Counted from the first letter of the stretch, positions 6,969 through 16,424 are shown. The stretch: DNA of 17,764 nt from RZYP01 sp964386405 (GCA_964386405.1 CAYLRW010000035.1:1-17764); one strand, 5' to 3'. A program made the numbers and translations. The notes: generated by a model not told the origin, from the letters alone.

Positions 6969-7006
6969 AAAAACGACCTCGGAGTTTTTCTCCCGAGGTC
7001 GTTTTT
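6969..7006. terminator. Strong bidirectional terminator
   Basis: AAAAACGACCTCGG (6969-6982) pairs perfectly with CCGAGGTCGTTTTT (6993-7006), a 14-bp stem with a 10-nt loop. The A and T ends allow it to terminate both the + strand nitroreductase gene and the - strand glt operon. Confidence 0.93.
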
Positions 7007-7016
7007 CTGTCTCATA

Positions 7017-8489
7017 TTATTTTTCTAAAAGGTATTTGTTAACCGCAGCAGCAGCGTTTCTGCCTTCGGCAATCGCCCAGACAACCAGGCTTTGACCACG
7101 GCGGGCATCACCGGCAGTAAAGATACCTTCGACGGAAGTCGCATAGTTTTGTTCATTGGCCGCAACGTTGTTTTGCGGTGTTTTCTGCACCTTGAATTCA
7201 TCGAAAATCGTTTGCTCGGTGCCGACAAAACCTAAGGCGAGTAATACCAATTGTGCGGAAACTGTTTCTTCCGTTCCTGGTATTTCAACAGGAGTCAGCA
7301 TGCAGTTAACGGTTTTCCATTCAATCTGACAAAGTCTGAGTTTGTCGACATTGCCGTTTTTGCCGATAAATTCCTTTGTCTGGATGCAGTATTGACGGGG
7401 ATCTTTTCCGGATACTTCAATGGCTTCTTCTTGACCGTAGTCGGTTTTGAACACACGAGGGAACTCTGGCCAAGGGTTATTAGCAGTACGTGAATGGGGC
7501 AGGCAAGGCATGATTTCAATCTGCCGTACGCTTTTGCAGCCCTGACGCAGCGCTGTGGCCACACAGTCCGTTCCCGTATCGCCGCCGCCGATTACCACTA
7601 CATCCTTATCTTTGGCCGAGATTGCTTTGCCGTCTGTCATATTGGAATCAAGCAGGCTTTTAGTTGCGGAGTGTAAATAATCTTTGGCAAAATAGATGCC
7701 TTTCAGATCGCGGCCGGGTACTGGCAAATCGCGGGGTATAGTGCTGCCTGTGCAGAGAACGACTGCATCATATTGTTTGGTCAGCATTTCGGAGGAAATA
7801 CTGTGACCAACCTCACTGTTCAGCGCAAACTCGACACCACCATCTTTTAAAAGCTTGACGCGGCGTTCTACAAGTTTTTTGTCCAGTTTCATGTTTGGAA
7901 TACCATACATCAGGAGACCGCCGGGACGATCAGCACGCTCAAAGACCGTAACAGAGTGACCGGCCTTGTTTAGCTGATCGGCACAAGCGAGTCCTGCAGG
8001 ACCTGAACCGATGACAGCAACCTTTTTGCCAGTCCTATGGGCCGGTTTGTTAGGCTTCACGAGCTTATTGGCAAAAGCCTGCTCAATGACATACTGTTCA
8101 AGATTTTTAATAGAAACAGGGTCGTTGACAAGACCAGCACTGCAAGCGCCTTCGCAGGGAGCCGGGCAGACGTGGGAGGTGAATTCAGGGAAATTGTTGG
8201 TTTTGTTCAGACGCACATAGGCAAAGTGGTCGAGACCTTGGTAAACGAAGTCATTGAATTCCGGCATCAGATTGTGCAGAGGACAGCCTGACAAAGCACC
8301 ATTCAGCATAATGCCGCTGTGACAAAAGGGTATGGAACAATCCATACAACGGGCAGCCTGAGTCTGCAATTCTTTTTTATACGGAAGACTGCTGGTTTTG
8401 ATTTCGTCCCAGTCTTGCAGACGTTCTTTGGCAGGGCGCATAGCAAGTTCTTTTCTCGTATAATCCATAAATCCTGTTGGTTTTCCCAT
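7017..8489 (-). CDS. gltD: Glutamate synthase small subunit (NADPH-type), GltD
   Basis: This 490-aa subunit oxidises NADPH and passes electrons through FAD and Fe-S centres to GltB. The N-terminal region carries cysteines C48, C51, C56, C69 and then C108, C112, C116 (CPAPCEGAC), which provide the two [4Fe-4S] clusters. FAD binding is shown by GSGPAG (161-166), NADPH binding by GGGDTG (301-306), and the C-terminal FAD contact by GDARRGQSLVVWAIAEGR. The start was placed at the ATG at 8489: its upstream AGGAGGG is well spaced, and the homologous core begins with GKPTGFM. A 17-residue upstream extension is open but lies inside gltB. The ATG overlaps the gltB stop as TAATG, so the two are probably translationally coupled to give balanced subunits. 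The same fold occurs in NfnB-like and other GltD-like proteins, but the adjacent gltB settles the identity. Confidence 0.96.
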   Translation of the reverse strand: MGKPTGFMDYTRKELAMRPAKERLQDWDEIKTSSLPYKKELQTQAARCMDCSIPFCHSGIMLNGALSGCPLHNLMPEFNDFVYQGLDHFAYVRLNKTNNFPEFTSHVCPAPCEGACSAGLVNDPVSIKNLEQYVIEQAFANKLVKPNKPAHRTGKKVAVIGSGPAGLACADQLNKAGHSVTVFERADRPGGLLMYGIPNMKLDKKLVERRVKLLKDGGVEFALNSEVGHSISSEMLTKQYDAVVLCTGSTIPRDLPVPGRDLKGIYFAKDYLHSATKSLLDSNMTDGKAISAKDKDVVVIGGGDTGTDCVATALRQGCKSVRQIEIMPCLPHSRTANNPWPEFPRVFKTDYGQEEAIEVSGKDPRQYCIQTKEFIGKNGNVDKLRLCQIEWKTVNCMLTPVEIPGTEETVSAQLVLLALGFVGTEQTIFDEFKVQKTPQNNVAANEQNYATSVEGIFTAGDARRGQSLVVWAIAEGRNAAAAVNKYLLEK

Positions 8490-11400
8490 TATGCTTGTCC
8501 CTCCTCGAAAACACGGATGGCAGCTTCTTCCTTGCTGCAACCGTCTTGCATATAGTCAGCAATTTTTTCAGTGACACGTTTGTAGTCTTTTGGAATGACT
8601 TTCACAAATTTAGTGACGTATGTATCCCAGTTTTTCAGAATTTCTTCAGCGGTTTTGCTGCCGGTTAGTTTGGCGTGATTAAGAATCATTTTCTGAACTT
8701 CGAGTTTATCGTTTATTGCAGTGAGTGATTCTAAGAGGATGATCTCTCTGTTACAGTAGGAGGCAAAATCACCTTCAAGGTCAAGCACATAAGCTACGCC
8801 GCCTGACATACCTGCAGCGAAGTTACGGCCTGTCTTGCCGAGAATGACAACAGTGCCGCCGGTCATATACTCACAACCATGGTCACCGACGCCTTCGACA
8901 ACGGCATGCACACCACTGTTCCTGATGCAGAAACGTTCTCCGGCTATACCGCGGATATAAGCTTCGCCACTGGTTGCACCATAAAAAGCTACGTTGCCGA
9001 TGATAATATTTTCATGTGGATTAAAAGCAATATCCACTGGCGGCTTAATAATAAGCTTGCCACCGGAGAGACCTTTGCCTACGTGGTCATTGGCATCACC
9101 TTCCAGTGTTAAAGTTACGCCTTTTGGCAAAAAGGCACCAAAGCTTTGACCGGCTGAGCCTTTGAAACCAAGTTTGAGGGTATCTTTCGGAAGCCCTGAT
9201 AAACCATAGCGGCGAGTGATTTCACTGCCCAGAATCGTGCCGACAACGCGGTCCGTATTTTTAATTGGTAAGGTAATATCGATGGACTTCTTTTCTTCAA
9301 TCGCAGTTTTGCAAATAGCAAGTAATTCTCTGCAGTCCAAGGATTTCTCCAATTGGTGGTTTTGCAATTGAGTGCAGTATTGCTCGGTGCCTGGTTCAAC
9401 TTCCGGTTTGTGCAGAAGTGCGGATAAGTCGATGCTTTTGCTCTTCCAGTTTCTTTCCGGTTTTGGCACCAGAACCTCTGTGCGGCCAATCATTTCGTTG
9501 ATTGTTTTGAAACCGAGTTCTGCCATATATTCACGGACTTCACGTGCGACGAAACGCATGTAATTAACTACATAATCCGGTTTGCCCTGGAAGTTTTTAC
9601 GCAGTTTCGGATCCTGCGTAGCAATACCCATAGGGCAGGTGTTGAGATTGCAGACACGCATCATTACGCAGCCAAGCGCGATGAGCGGAGCGGTGGCAAA
9701 ACCATATTCTTCCGCACCGAACAGGGCGGCCATGATAACATCGCGGCCTGTCATTAATTTACCGTCAGTTTCCAGAGTAACTCGGTTGCGGAGATTGTTT
9801 AGAATAAGGGTTTGGTGTGTTTCTACAAGTCCGAGTTCCCAAGGGAGACCGGCATGGTTGATACTGGTGCGTGGAGATGCTCCTGTACCTCCGTCATAGC
9901 CGCTGATGAGTACGACGTCGGCGCAAGCTTTGACAACGCCTGCTGCAATGGTACCAACACCAACTTCCGAAACGAGCTTGACACTTATGCGAGCGTGAGG
10001 ATTAGCATTTTTGAGGTCATGGATAAGTTCCGCCAAGTCCTCAATGGAGTAGATATCGTGATGCGGCGGAGGAGATATCAGCTGAATGCCGGCAGTTGTA
10101 CCGCGACATTCTGCAATCCAGGGATAAACTTTGCTGCCAGGCAATTGTCCGCCTTCACCAGGTTTTGCACCTTGTGACAGTTTGATTTGGATCTCATCGG
10201 CGTTGACCAGATAGTTGCTGGTTACCCCAAAACGACCGGAAGCAACCTGTTTGATGGAACTGCGTTTGCTGTAACCATTGGCCATAGTTCTGAAACGGGA
10301 AGGATCTTCGCCGCCCTCACCTGTATTGCTCTTGCCGCCTATAAGGTTCATGGCGATTGCCAGACATTCATGAACTTCTTTACTGATGGAGCCATAGGAC
10401 ATAGCGCCGGTTTTAAAACGTTTGCAGATACTTTCAATAGGCTCAACTTCGTCAATGGATATCGGCAGACGTTGTGGTGAGAAGGAAAGTAAGCTGCGGA
10501 GATTCTGGCTTTCATGTTCCTTGCCGCTTAATTCAGCAGAGAACTTTTTGAAAAGCTCATAATTATTTTCTTTGCAGGCATGCTGTAAAGTGAAGATGGT
10601 TTGAGGATTGTAAATGTGGTTTTCACCTTTGTCACGATATTGGTAGGCAGAACCGGAAGGATAGCTGCAAGGGTCGAGGGTATCGTCGGTAAAGGCAGGA
10701 TCGTGACGCATTTTTACTTCTTTGGCAATTTCTTCTAAACCGATGCCGCCGATACGCGAAGGGGTACCGGTGAAGTATTCTTCAATAACTTCATTGCTGA
10801 TACCGATTGCTTCGAAAATCTGGGCACCGCGATAGCTCTGGACGGTGGAAATGCCCATCTTTGAGAGAACTTTGGCGATGCCATGGGTGCAAGCATCAAT
10901 GTAATTATGGGTTGCAGTTTCAAAGCTGATATTGGAGATCATCCCGTTGCTGCACATGTCATCAATGGTTTCAAAAGCCAGATAAGGATTGATGCCGCTG
11001 GCGCCATAACTTAAGAGCAGTGCAAAGTGATGAACTTCACGCGGTTCGCCGGATTCAAGGATGATACTTGCTTTCAGACGAGTACCATTGCGAATCAGGT
11101 GATGATGAAGACAGGCACAGGCAAGTAAAGATGGAATAGGTGCCATTTCTTTGTTAACACCACGGTCCGACAGGATAAGGATGCATTTGTCTTCCGCAAT
11201 CAACCTGTCTGCCTCACGGCAAAGATTGACCAACGCTTTTTTCAGACCTGAGCCATCTTTATCAACCGGGAACAAAATAGGAATGGTGGCTGCTTCGAAT
11301 TTTGGTTGTTGAATATTCTTCAGTTTGGCCAGCTCAATGTTGCTGAGTACCGGAGATTCGGCTGATATCTGACGGCAACTGTCCGGCTGTGGATCAATGA

Positions 11401-13075
11401 GGTTTTTCTCCGGACCAACACCGCTGGTAGTGTCAGTAAAAACTTCTTCTCTGATGGCATCTATCGGCGGATTTGTGACCTGAGCAAATAACTGTTTGAA
11501 ATAGTTGTACAAAAGCTGTGGCTTCTCAGATAAGACAGCCAAAGGAGCGTCATTACCCATGGCACCAACAGGATCAAGCGCACTGGTAGCCATTGGTTTT
11601 AAAAATTTAGTAAATTCTTCGAGGGTGTAACCAAAAGCCAACTGTCTTCTCATCAGAGTTTCAAAATCCGGTTTTGGCAATTCAGTATTAAGCTCAATGT
11701 TTTTTAGCTTGATTAGATTCTCGTCCAGCCACTTGCGGTAAGGATGCTCTGTAGCAATTTTATGCTTAATTTCATCATTACTGATAATGCGTCCTTCAAC
11801 GGTATCAATAACAAGCATACGGCCAGGACGGAGACGATCTTTTTTGACTACCGTATTTGGTTCGAACTCCAGCACACCGACTTCAGATGCCAATACGATT
11901 GTATCATCATTGGTAATATAGTAGCGTGATGGGCGCAAACCATTGCGGTCAAGGGCAGCACATACGGTACGGCCATCGGTGAAGGCCATCGCAGCAGGGC
12001 CGTCCCAAGCTTCAATCAAGGAATTATGATATTCGAAAAAGGCCTTCAAATCTGGATCTATATGGGGATTTTTGCTCCAAGGTTCCGGAATCATCATCAT
12101 AACGGCATGAGGCAGGCTGCGGCCGGACATGACGAGAAATTCCAGACAGTTGTCGAACATACCTGAATCACTGCCTGTTTCGTCAATGACTGGCATAACT
12201 TTTTTAATATTTTTGCCCCAGAGGCTGTTGTTGCACATGGTTTGGCGGGAACGCATCCAGTTGATGTTGCCGCGTAAGGTATTTATTTCACCGTTATGCA
12301 TCAACATACGGTAAGGGTGCGCACGTTCCCAGCTGGGGAAAGTATTGGTGCTGAAACGGGAATGGACAAGTGCCAGAGCGGTTTCAATCGAACAGTCCTG
12401 CATATCCAGATAGAAATCACCCAATTGCTTTGTAGTCAACATTCCTTTGTAGACAATTGTGCGGGAGGACAAACTGGAGATGTAAAAATACTTACCGCCG
12501 CGCAGGCTGCCGTAACGGATTCTATTCTCTGCTTCGCGTCTGATAATATATAGCTTGCGTTCGAAAGCATTTTCATCAATAGCTAAGCGTTCGATAATTT
12601 TGGAATTGGTACTAAGAAATACCTGCATGATATTCGGTTGACTCTGACGTGATTTTTCACCAAGAATTTCTGAATTAACTGGTACATTTCTCCAGCCGAG
12701 CACTTCAAGGTTGTTCTCACGTACGATTTTTTCAAAGTGCCGTTGCAGGTTTTCTCTCTCTACTACATCCGGCGGAAGAAAAAGCATTCCAACTGCATAC
12801 TCTCCAACTGGTGGTAACAATAAGTCTTGTTTCAAACATTCCTTAACAAAAAAAGCATGAGGAATCTGAAATAAAACACCGGCGCCGTCACCAGAATTGT
12901 TGTCAGCACCTTGACCACCGCGATGATCGAGGTTTTTCAATACTGTAAGTGCTTGACGGAGGATTTTATTCGATTTCTTGCCTTTAATATTAGCGACGAC
13001 ACCTAGGCCACAAGCGTCATGTTCAAACCAGGGATCATAAAGACCCTGTTTAGGCGGTAATGTCGAAAATTTCAT
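8489..13075 (-). CDS. gltB: Glutamate synthase large subunit, GltB
   Basis: This 1528-aa enzyme makes two glutamate from glutamine and 2-oxoglutarate. Domains in order: an N-terminal class II glutaminase whose nucleophile is C22 in HDACGLG, after a 21-residue propeptide that is normally removed; a linking central domain (about 480-770); the FMN-binding synthase barrel (about 850-1220) containing KPGEGGQLPG and the [3Fe-4S] ligands C1136, C1142 and C1147 in LGCVMMRVCNLNTCPMG; and the C-terminal glycine-rich beta-helix (about 1270-1520). Length is normal for bacterial GltB. The ATG at 13075 is chosen because AGGGGAGAG lies just upstream; a TTG at 13093 would include that ribosome site in the coding part. 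It is the first gene of the gltBD operon and is driven by a near-consensus promoter with an adjacent palindrome. Together with glutamine synthetase, which is not in the window, it forms the main ammonia assimilation route. Confidence 0.97.
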   Translation of the reverse strand: MKFSTLPPKQGLYDPWFEHDACGLGVVANIKGKKSNKILRQALTVLKNLDHRGGQGADNNSGDGAGVLFQIPHAFFVKECLKQDLLLPPVGEYAVGMLFLPPDVVERENLQRHFEKIVRENNLEVLGWRNVPVNSEILGEKSRQSQPNIMQVFLSTNSKIIERLAIDENAFERKLYIIRREAENRIRYGSLRGGKYFYISSLSSRTIVYKGMLTTKQLGDFYLDMQDCSIETALALVHSRFSTNTFPSWERAHPYRMLMHNGEINTLRGNINWMRSRQTMCNNSLWGKNIKKVMPVIDETGSDSGMFDNCLEFLVMSGRSLPHAVMMMIPEPWSKNPHIDPDLKAFFEYHNSLIEAWDGPAAMAFTDGRTVCAALDRNGLRPSRYYITNDDTIVLASEVGVLEFEPNTVVKKDRLRPGRMLVIDTVEGRIISNDEIKHKIATEHPYRKWLDENLIKLKNIELNTELPKPDFETLMRRQLAFGYTLEEFTKFLKPMATSALDPVGAMGNDAPLAVLSEKPQLLYNYFKQLFAQVTNPPIDAIREEVFTDTTSGVGPEKNLIDPQPDSCRQISAESPVLSNIELAKLKNIQQPKFEAATIPILFPVDKDGSGLKKALVNLCREADRLIAEDKCILILSDRGVNKEMAPIPSLLACACLHHHLIRNGTRLKASIILESGEPREVHHFALLLSYGASGINPYLAFETIDDMCSNGMISNISFETATHNYIDACTHGIAKVLSKMGISTVQSYRGAQIFEAIGISNEVIEEYFTGTPSRIGGIGLEEIAKEVKMRHDPAFTDDTLDPCSYPSGSAYQYRDKGENHIYNPQTIFTLQHACKENNYELFKKFSAELSGKEHESQNLRSLLSFSPQRLPISIDEVEPIESICKRFKTGAMSYGSISKEVHECLAIAMNLIGGKSNTGEGGEDPSRFRTMANGYSKRSSIKQVASGRFGVTSNYLVNADEIQIKLSQGAKPGEGGQLPGSKVYPWIAECRGTTAGIQLISPPPHHDIYSIEDLAELIHDLKNANPHARISVKLVSEVGVGTIAAGVVKACADVVLISGYDGGTGASPRTSINHAGLPWELGLVETHQTLILNNLRNRVTLETDGKLMTGRDVIMAALFGAEEYGFATAPLIALGCVMMRVCNLNTCPMGIATQDPKLRKNFQGKPDYVVNYMRFVAREVREYMAELGFKTINEMIGRTEVLVPKPERNWKSKSIDLSALLHKPEVEPGTEQYCTQLQNHQLEKSLDCRELLAICKTAIEEKKSIDITLPIKNTDRVVGTILGSEITRRYGLSGLPKDTLKLGFKGSAGQSFGAFLPKGVTLTLEGDANDHVGKGLSGGKLIIKPPVDIAFNPHENIIIGNVAFYGATSGEAYIRGIAGERFCIRNSGVHAVVEGVGDHGCEYMTGGTVVILGKTGRNFAAGMSGGVAYVLDLEGDFASYCNREIILLESLTAINDKLEVQKMILNHAKLTGSKTAEEILKNWDTYVTKFVKVIPKDYKRVTEKIADYMQDGCSKEEAAIRVFEEGQA

Positions 13076-13117
13076 AAGAAACTCTCCCCTCAAAAAAATA
13101 AATAGTGTTACGAACTA

Positions 13118-13146
13118 ATTATATTTTCTCTAAGATATTTAGTCAA
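13118..13146 (-). promoter_or_regulatory. gltBD promoter
   Basis: On the - strand, TTGACT (13146-13141), a 17-bp spacer and TATAAT (13123-13118) form an almost perfect sigma-70 promoter. The predicted start near 13111 gives a leader of about 36 nt with the ribosome site AGGGGAGAG at its end. Confidence 0.85.
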
Positions 13147-13158
13147 ATTGTATACAAT
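13147..13158. promoter_or_regulatory. 12-bp palindrome abutting the gltB -35, candidate operator
   Basis: ATTGTATACAAT is a perfect palindrome directly next to the -35 of the gltB promoter. Its form (TTGTATACAA) resembles operators of GntR-family regulators. It could be an activator or repressor site. The remaining divergent region (13159-13316) is AT-rich with short imperfect repeats and no gene that I can support. Confidence 0.5.
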
Positions 13159-13316
13159 ATTTTTTTATATCCAGATTTTAAGGACAAATATCATTACCAG
13201 CAAAAATACTTAGCTGATAAATCATAATTATGTGCATATATAATAGGAAAGAATTAGCAAATTTTCAAATTATGGGGTTTATTTGTCAAATTTGTCGCAT
13301 ATTTAGTGCGATTTTT

Positions 13317-13345
13317 TAGCCATTATCTTTGTCATGTGCTATAAT
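13317..13345 (+). promoter_or_regulatory. Promoter upstream of the Ca2+-ATPase region
   Basis: TAGCCA (13317-13322), a 17-bp spacer and TATAAT (13340-13345) preceded by TGC make an extended -10 promoter. A short inverted repeat TCGCA/TGCGA (around 13295-13311) lies just upstream of the -35. Confidence 0.7.
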
Positions 13346-13374
13346 GTAAATGTTATTATGACGGAGAGAGGATA

Positions 13375-13710
13375 ATGTTATTCTGATGTGACAGCTGTCG
13401 CATTTGATGGAAAAGATCTGCTTGAAGTTAAAAAGCGTACACACTACGATAAGGTATTTGAAAAGGTAACTATAATACCCTTATTCTACGTAGGTGTATT
13501 TTGTTTTGTTAATGGAAAATTTAGGCGCTTTCGTTCTTCTGAGTTTTGTTTTTGTTCGTCTTGGTTTTCCTTATTGGAGGGGTATTAAGAAATCCGGCTG
13601 TTGTATGGATTGGTGATGAAGAGAACAAATTATTTTCAAATGTTGGCTTTAATTATGGATTATTTTCATATAATGGGCGGAAAATCTATGTAGAAAGCGG
13701 TGTTTGGTGA
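13375..13710 (+). pseudogene. Frameshifted small membrane-protein remnant before the Ca2+-ATPase
   Basis: Between the promoter and the ATPase three frames take turns being open. A good ribosome site (GGAGAGAGG, 13363-13371) precedes ATG 13375, which hits a stop after three codons. Dropping one T near 13381 would join it to a frame reading SDVTAVAFDGKDLLEVKK and a hydrophobic stretch (TIIPLFYVGVFCFV), open to 13588. A second frame from ATG 13512 reads MENLGAFVLLSFVFV. A third is open from 13543 and reads LFVLVFLIGGVLRNPAVVW and on to ESGVW, ending in TGA at 13708-13710. The last TGA overlaps the ATPase ATG as TGATG. This looks like one or two small membrane proteins broken by indels at T runs, or like sequencing errors in them. 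I do not recognise the family. It might alternatively be non-coding leader. Confidence 0.35.
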
Positions 13711-16373
13711 TGTGGTTTTCAAAAGAGAAGGATACAGTTTTTAAGGAGTTGGAGGTAAATCCCGCAACTGGTCTTACCACTCAAGAAGCACAGGAGCGGC
13801 TGGAAAAGTACGGTATCAATAAACTGCAGGGAAAAGGGAAGAAAAGCTTGTTCAGACTTTTTCTTGAACAATTGCAGGATACTCTGATTTATGTCTTGTT
13901 AGCTGCATCTGTTATTACTGTTGTTATTGGAGAATATGCTGATACGGCAATTATTCTGATAGTAGTTGTTCTCAACGCAGTCGTTGGGGTAGCCCAGGAA
14001 TATAAGGCCGGCAAAGCTGTTGAAGCTTTGCAAAGTATGACGACACCTCATGCAATTGTACGTCGTGATGGTGAGATTAAGGAAATCAGTTCAGAAGAAG
14101 TTGTACCTGGAGACATAGTTATTCTTGATGCAGGTCGCTTTGTACCTGCTGATTTACGTTTGTATGAAAGTGTCAACCTGCAAATAGAAGAATCTGCTCT
14201 TACTGGTGAGTCGGTTCCTTCAAATAAAGATGCAAAAGCGATACTTACCGCCGGTAAAACAGCTTTGGGCGATATGTGTAATATGGCTTTTATGTCCACT
14301 CTTGTTACTTATGGCAGAGGTGAAGGTGTAGTAACATCTACTGCGATGGAAACTGAAATGGGCAAAATAGCCAAAATTCTTGATGAAGATAATGATGACA
14401 TGACGCCTTTGCAAAAACGTATGGACGAGCTCGGCAAAATGCTCAGCAAGTTGTGCGTCGGCATCTGCTTGCTTATGCTTGCCATTGCACTTATTCAAGG
14501 ACGCGATGTTTTTGAAATGTTGTTGACTTCCATCAGCCTTGCTGTTGCTGCTATACCGGAAGGACTCGCAGCTATTGTTGCAATTGTTCTTGCTCTTGGT
14601 GTTACCAGAATGTCCAAAATCAATGCTATCGTTAAAAAGATGCCTGCTGTTGAAACTTTGGGTTCTGTAAGTATTATCTGCTCTGATAAAACCGGTACCC
14701 TTACTCAAAATAGAATGACCGTCGTTAAAACTTATACTTTATATAATATTAATGCAGTTGCGGAAGCAGAAATTGGACGGCAAGCTACGGGTGATGAACT
14801 CGAACTGGTTAAAACCATGGCGCTTTGCACAGATGCAACTTATGATAAGGGCGAAAGCACCGGTGATCCGACAGAAGTTGCGCTCGTTGTACTTGGCGAT
14901 AAACACGGTGTTAAAAAATCTGAGCTCGCTGTTAAATATAAAAGGGTTGCGGAAAATCCTTTTGATTCTGACCGCAAGCTGATGTCTACCCTTAATGTTG
15001 AAGGTGACCATTATCGTGTAAATACCAAGGGTGCTATGGATCATCTCTTGAACATAGTCACACATGTGTTGTATAAGGGCGAAGTTATCCCGATGACTGA
15101 TGAAATCAAAGCCAAATATATGGCAATTGAAAATCTGATGTCAGACGATGCACTCCGTGTTCTTGGTGCTGCTTACAAAGAAGTCGATTCTGTAATAGCC
15201 CCTGAAGAAATGGAAAAAGATTTGATCCTTATCGGTATGGTCGGTATGATTGACCCGCCGCGTCTGGAAGTAAAGGATTCTATCCATGAAGCACAGCAAG
15301 CTGGAATCACATTGATCATGATTACCGGTGACCATAAAAATACTGCTGTTGCAATTGCCAAAGAACTCGGTATTGCTCAATCTATTGACCAAAGTGTTAC
15401 CGGTGCTGAAATTGATGAATTTACCGATGAAGAATTTGCGAAGAATATTGTTAAATATCGCGTATTCTCACGTGTATCGCCAGAACATAAAGTTAAAATT
15501 GTTCGCGCCTTTAAATCACATGGCAACATTGTATCAATGACAGGCGACGGCGTTAATGACGCACCTTCCTTGAAATTTGCCGATATCGGCGTAGCTATGG
15601 GCATCACAGGCACTGATGTTGCTAAGGGTGCTGCTGATATGATTTTGACTGATGATAATTTCACCACAATTGTTCACGCTATCGAAGAAGGACGTAATAT
15701 TTATAACAACATCAAGAAGGCTGTAATCTTCCTCTTGTCATGCAATTTGGGCGAAGTTATTTCGATATTCGTTGCTATTCTGTTTGATATGCCTGTACCT
15801 TTGATTGCTACCCAAATTTTGTGGGTCAACTTGATTACAGACGCGTTGCCGGCACTTGCTTTGGGTGTAGATCCTGGCGATCATGATGTAATGAAGAGCA
15901 AACCAAGAGATCCTAAAGAGAGCTTCTTTGCTCATGGTGCTGGTTTCAGGGCAATTGTCGGTGGTGTATTGATCGGTATTTTGACCTTGGCTGCATTTTA
16001 CTTTGGTTTGTCTGAGCATGGCTACAGCTTCTTCTCAGATGAAATTCCGGAAAAAGTATTGGAATACGCCAGAACAATGGCTTTCGTCGTTCTTGCTTCT
16101 TCTCAATTGTTCTATGCTTTGTCACTCAGACATGAAAGCAAATCTATCTTCCAAATAGGAATTTTCTCAAATATTTATTTGATTGGATCAATAATTGTAG
16201 GCTTAATTCTCCAAATGAGTGTAATAGAAATCGATTCGTTGGCTGCTATGTTCAAGTGTGTTGATTTAAATGCACATGACTGGGAAATGGTATTCGCTTT
16301 TGCGCTGATGCCTTTAGTTGTTAACGAAATTGAGAAATTAGTTACACGTATGATTAGTAAGTCTGATGAATAG
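13710..16373 (+). CDS. P2-type Ca2+-transporting ATPase (SERCA/PMCA-like)
   Basis: This 887-aa integral membrane pump should export Ca2+ from the cytoplasm using ATP. In order: a cation-ATPase N-terminal domain (1-70), TM1-2 (about 58-95), actuator domain with TGES (165-168), TM3-4 with the PEGL motif (E284), phosphorylation site D326 in DKTGTLT, nucleotide domain with KGA (440-442), hinge TGDGVND (611-617), and TM5-10. Residues equivalent to the SERCA Ca2+ ligands are seen in TM4 (E284), TM5 (N679 and E682 in CNLGEV) and TM6 (N707 and D711 in WVNLITDALP), so both Ca2+ sites may exist. In TM8 a Gln (near 799) appears where SERCA has Glu. The ATG at 13710 is the likely start; in-frame TTG 13704 and GTG 13707 are alternatives. 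Only a weak ribosome site precedes it, and the start overlaps an upstream TGA, suggesting translational coupling. It ends at a clear terminator. Confidence 0.95.
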   Translation: MWFSKEKDTVFKELEVNPATGLTTQEAQERLEKYGINKLQGKGKKSLFRLFLEQLQDTLIYVLLAASVITVVIGEYADTAIILIVVVLNAVVGVAQEYKAGKAVEALQSMTTPHAIVRRDGEIKEISSEEVVPGDIVILDAGRFVPADLRLYESVNLQIEESALTGESVPSNKDAKAILTAGKTALGDMCNMAFMSTLVTYGRGEGVVTSTAMETEMGKIAKILDEDNDDMTPLQKRMDELGKMLSKLCVGICLLMLAIALIQGRDVFEMLLTSISLAVAAIPEGLAAIVAIVLALGVTRMSKINAIVKKMPAVETLGSVSIICSDKTGTLTQNRMTVVKTYTLYNINAVAEAEIGRQATGDELELVKTMALCTDATYDKGESTGDPTEVALVVLGDKHGVKKSELAVKYKRVAENPFDSDRKLMSTLNVEGDHYRVNTKGAMDHLLNIVTHVLYKGEVIPMTDEIKAKYMAIENLMSDDALRVLGAAYKEVDSVIAPEEMEKDLILIGMVGMIDPPRLEVKDSIHEAQQAGITLIMITGDHKNTAVAIAKELGIAQSIDQSVTGAEIDEFTDEEFAKNIVKYRVFSRVSPEHKVKIVRAFKSHGNIVSMTGDGVNDAPSLKFADIGVAMGITGTDVAKGAADMILTDDNFTTIVHAIEEGRNIYNNIKKAVIFLLSCNLGEVISIFVAILFDMPVPLIATQILWVNLITDALPALALGVDPGDHDVMKSKPRDPKESFFAHGAGFRAIVGGVLIGILTLAAFYFGLSEHGYSFFSDEIPEKVLEYARTMAFVVLASSQLFYALSLRHESKSIFQIGIFSNIYLIGSIIVGLILQMSVIEIDSLAAMFKCVDLNAHDWEMVFAFALMPLVVNEIEKLVTRMISKSDE

Positions 16374-16394
16374 TATATAAATTTACAGCATTTG

Positions 16395-16424
16395 AAAGAC
16401 TGGCATTCGCCAGTCTTTTTTTTT
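16395..16424 (+). terminator. Intrinsic terminator of the Ca2+-ATPase gene
   Basis: AAAGACTGGC (16395-16404) and GCCAGTCTTT (16409-16418) form a perfect 10-bp stem with a 4-nt loop (ATTC). It is followed by a T run to 16424, 22 nt after the stop codon. Confidence 0.95.

Noticed and set aside
8490..8540. A 17-residue N-terminal extension of GltD
   Set aside because: It lies inside gltB, and the ATG at 8489 has a well-placed AGGAGGG and matches the expected GltD beginning.
13076..13093. A TTG start 18 bp upstream of the gltB ATG
   Set aside because: That extension would contain the ribosome site itself, and the ATG at 13075 gives the usual propeptide before C22.
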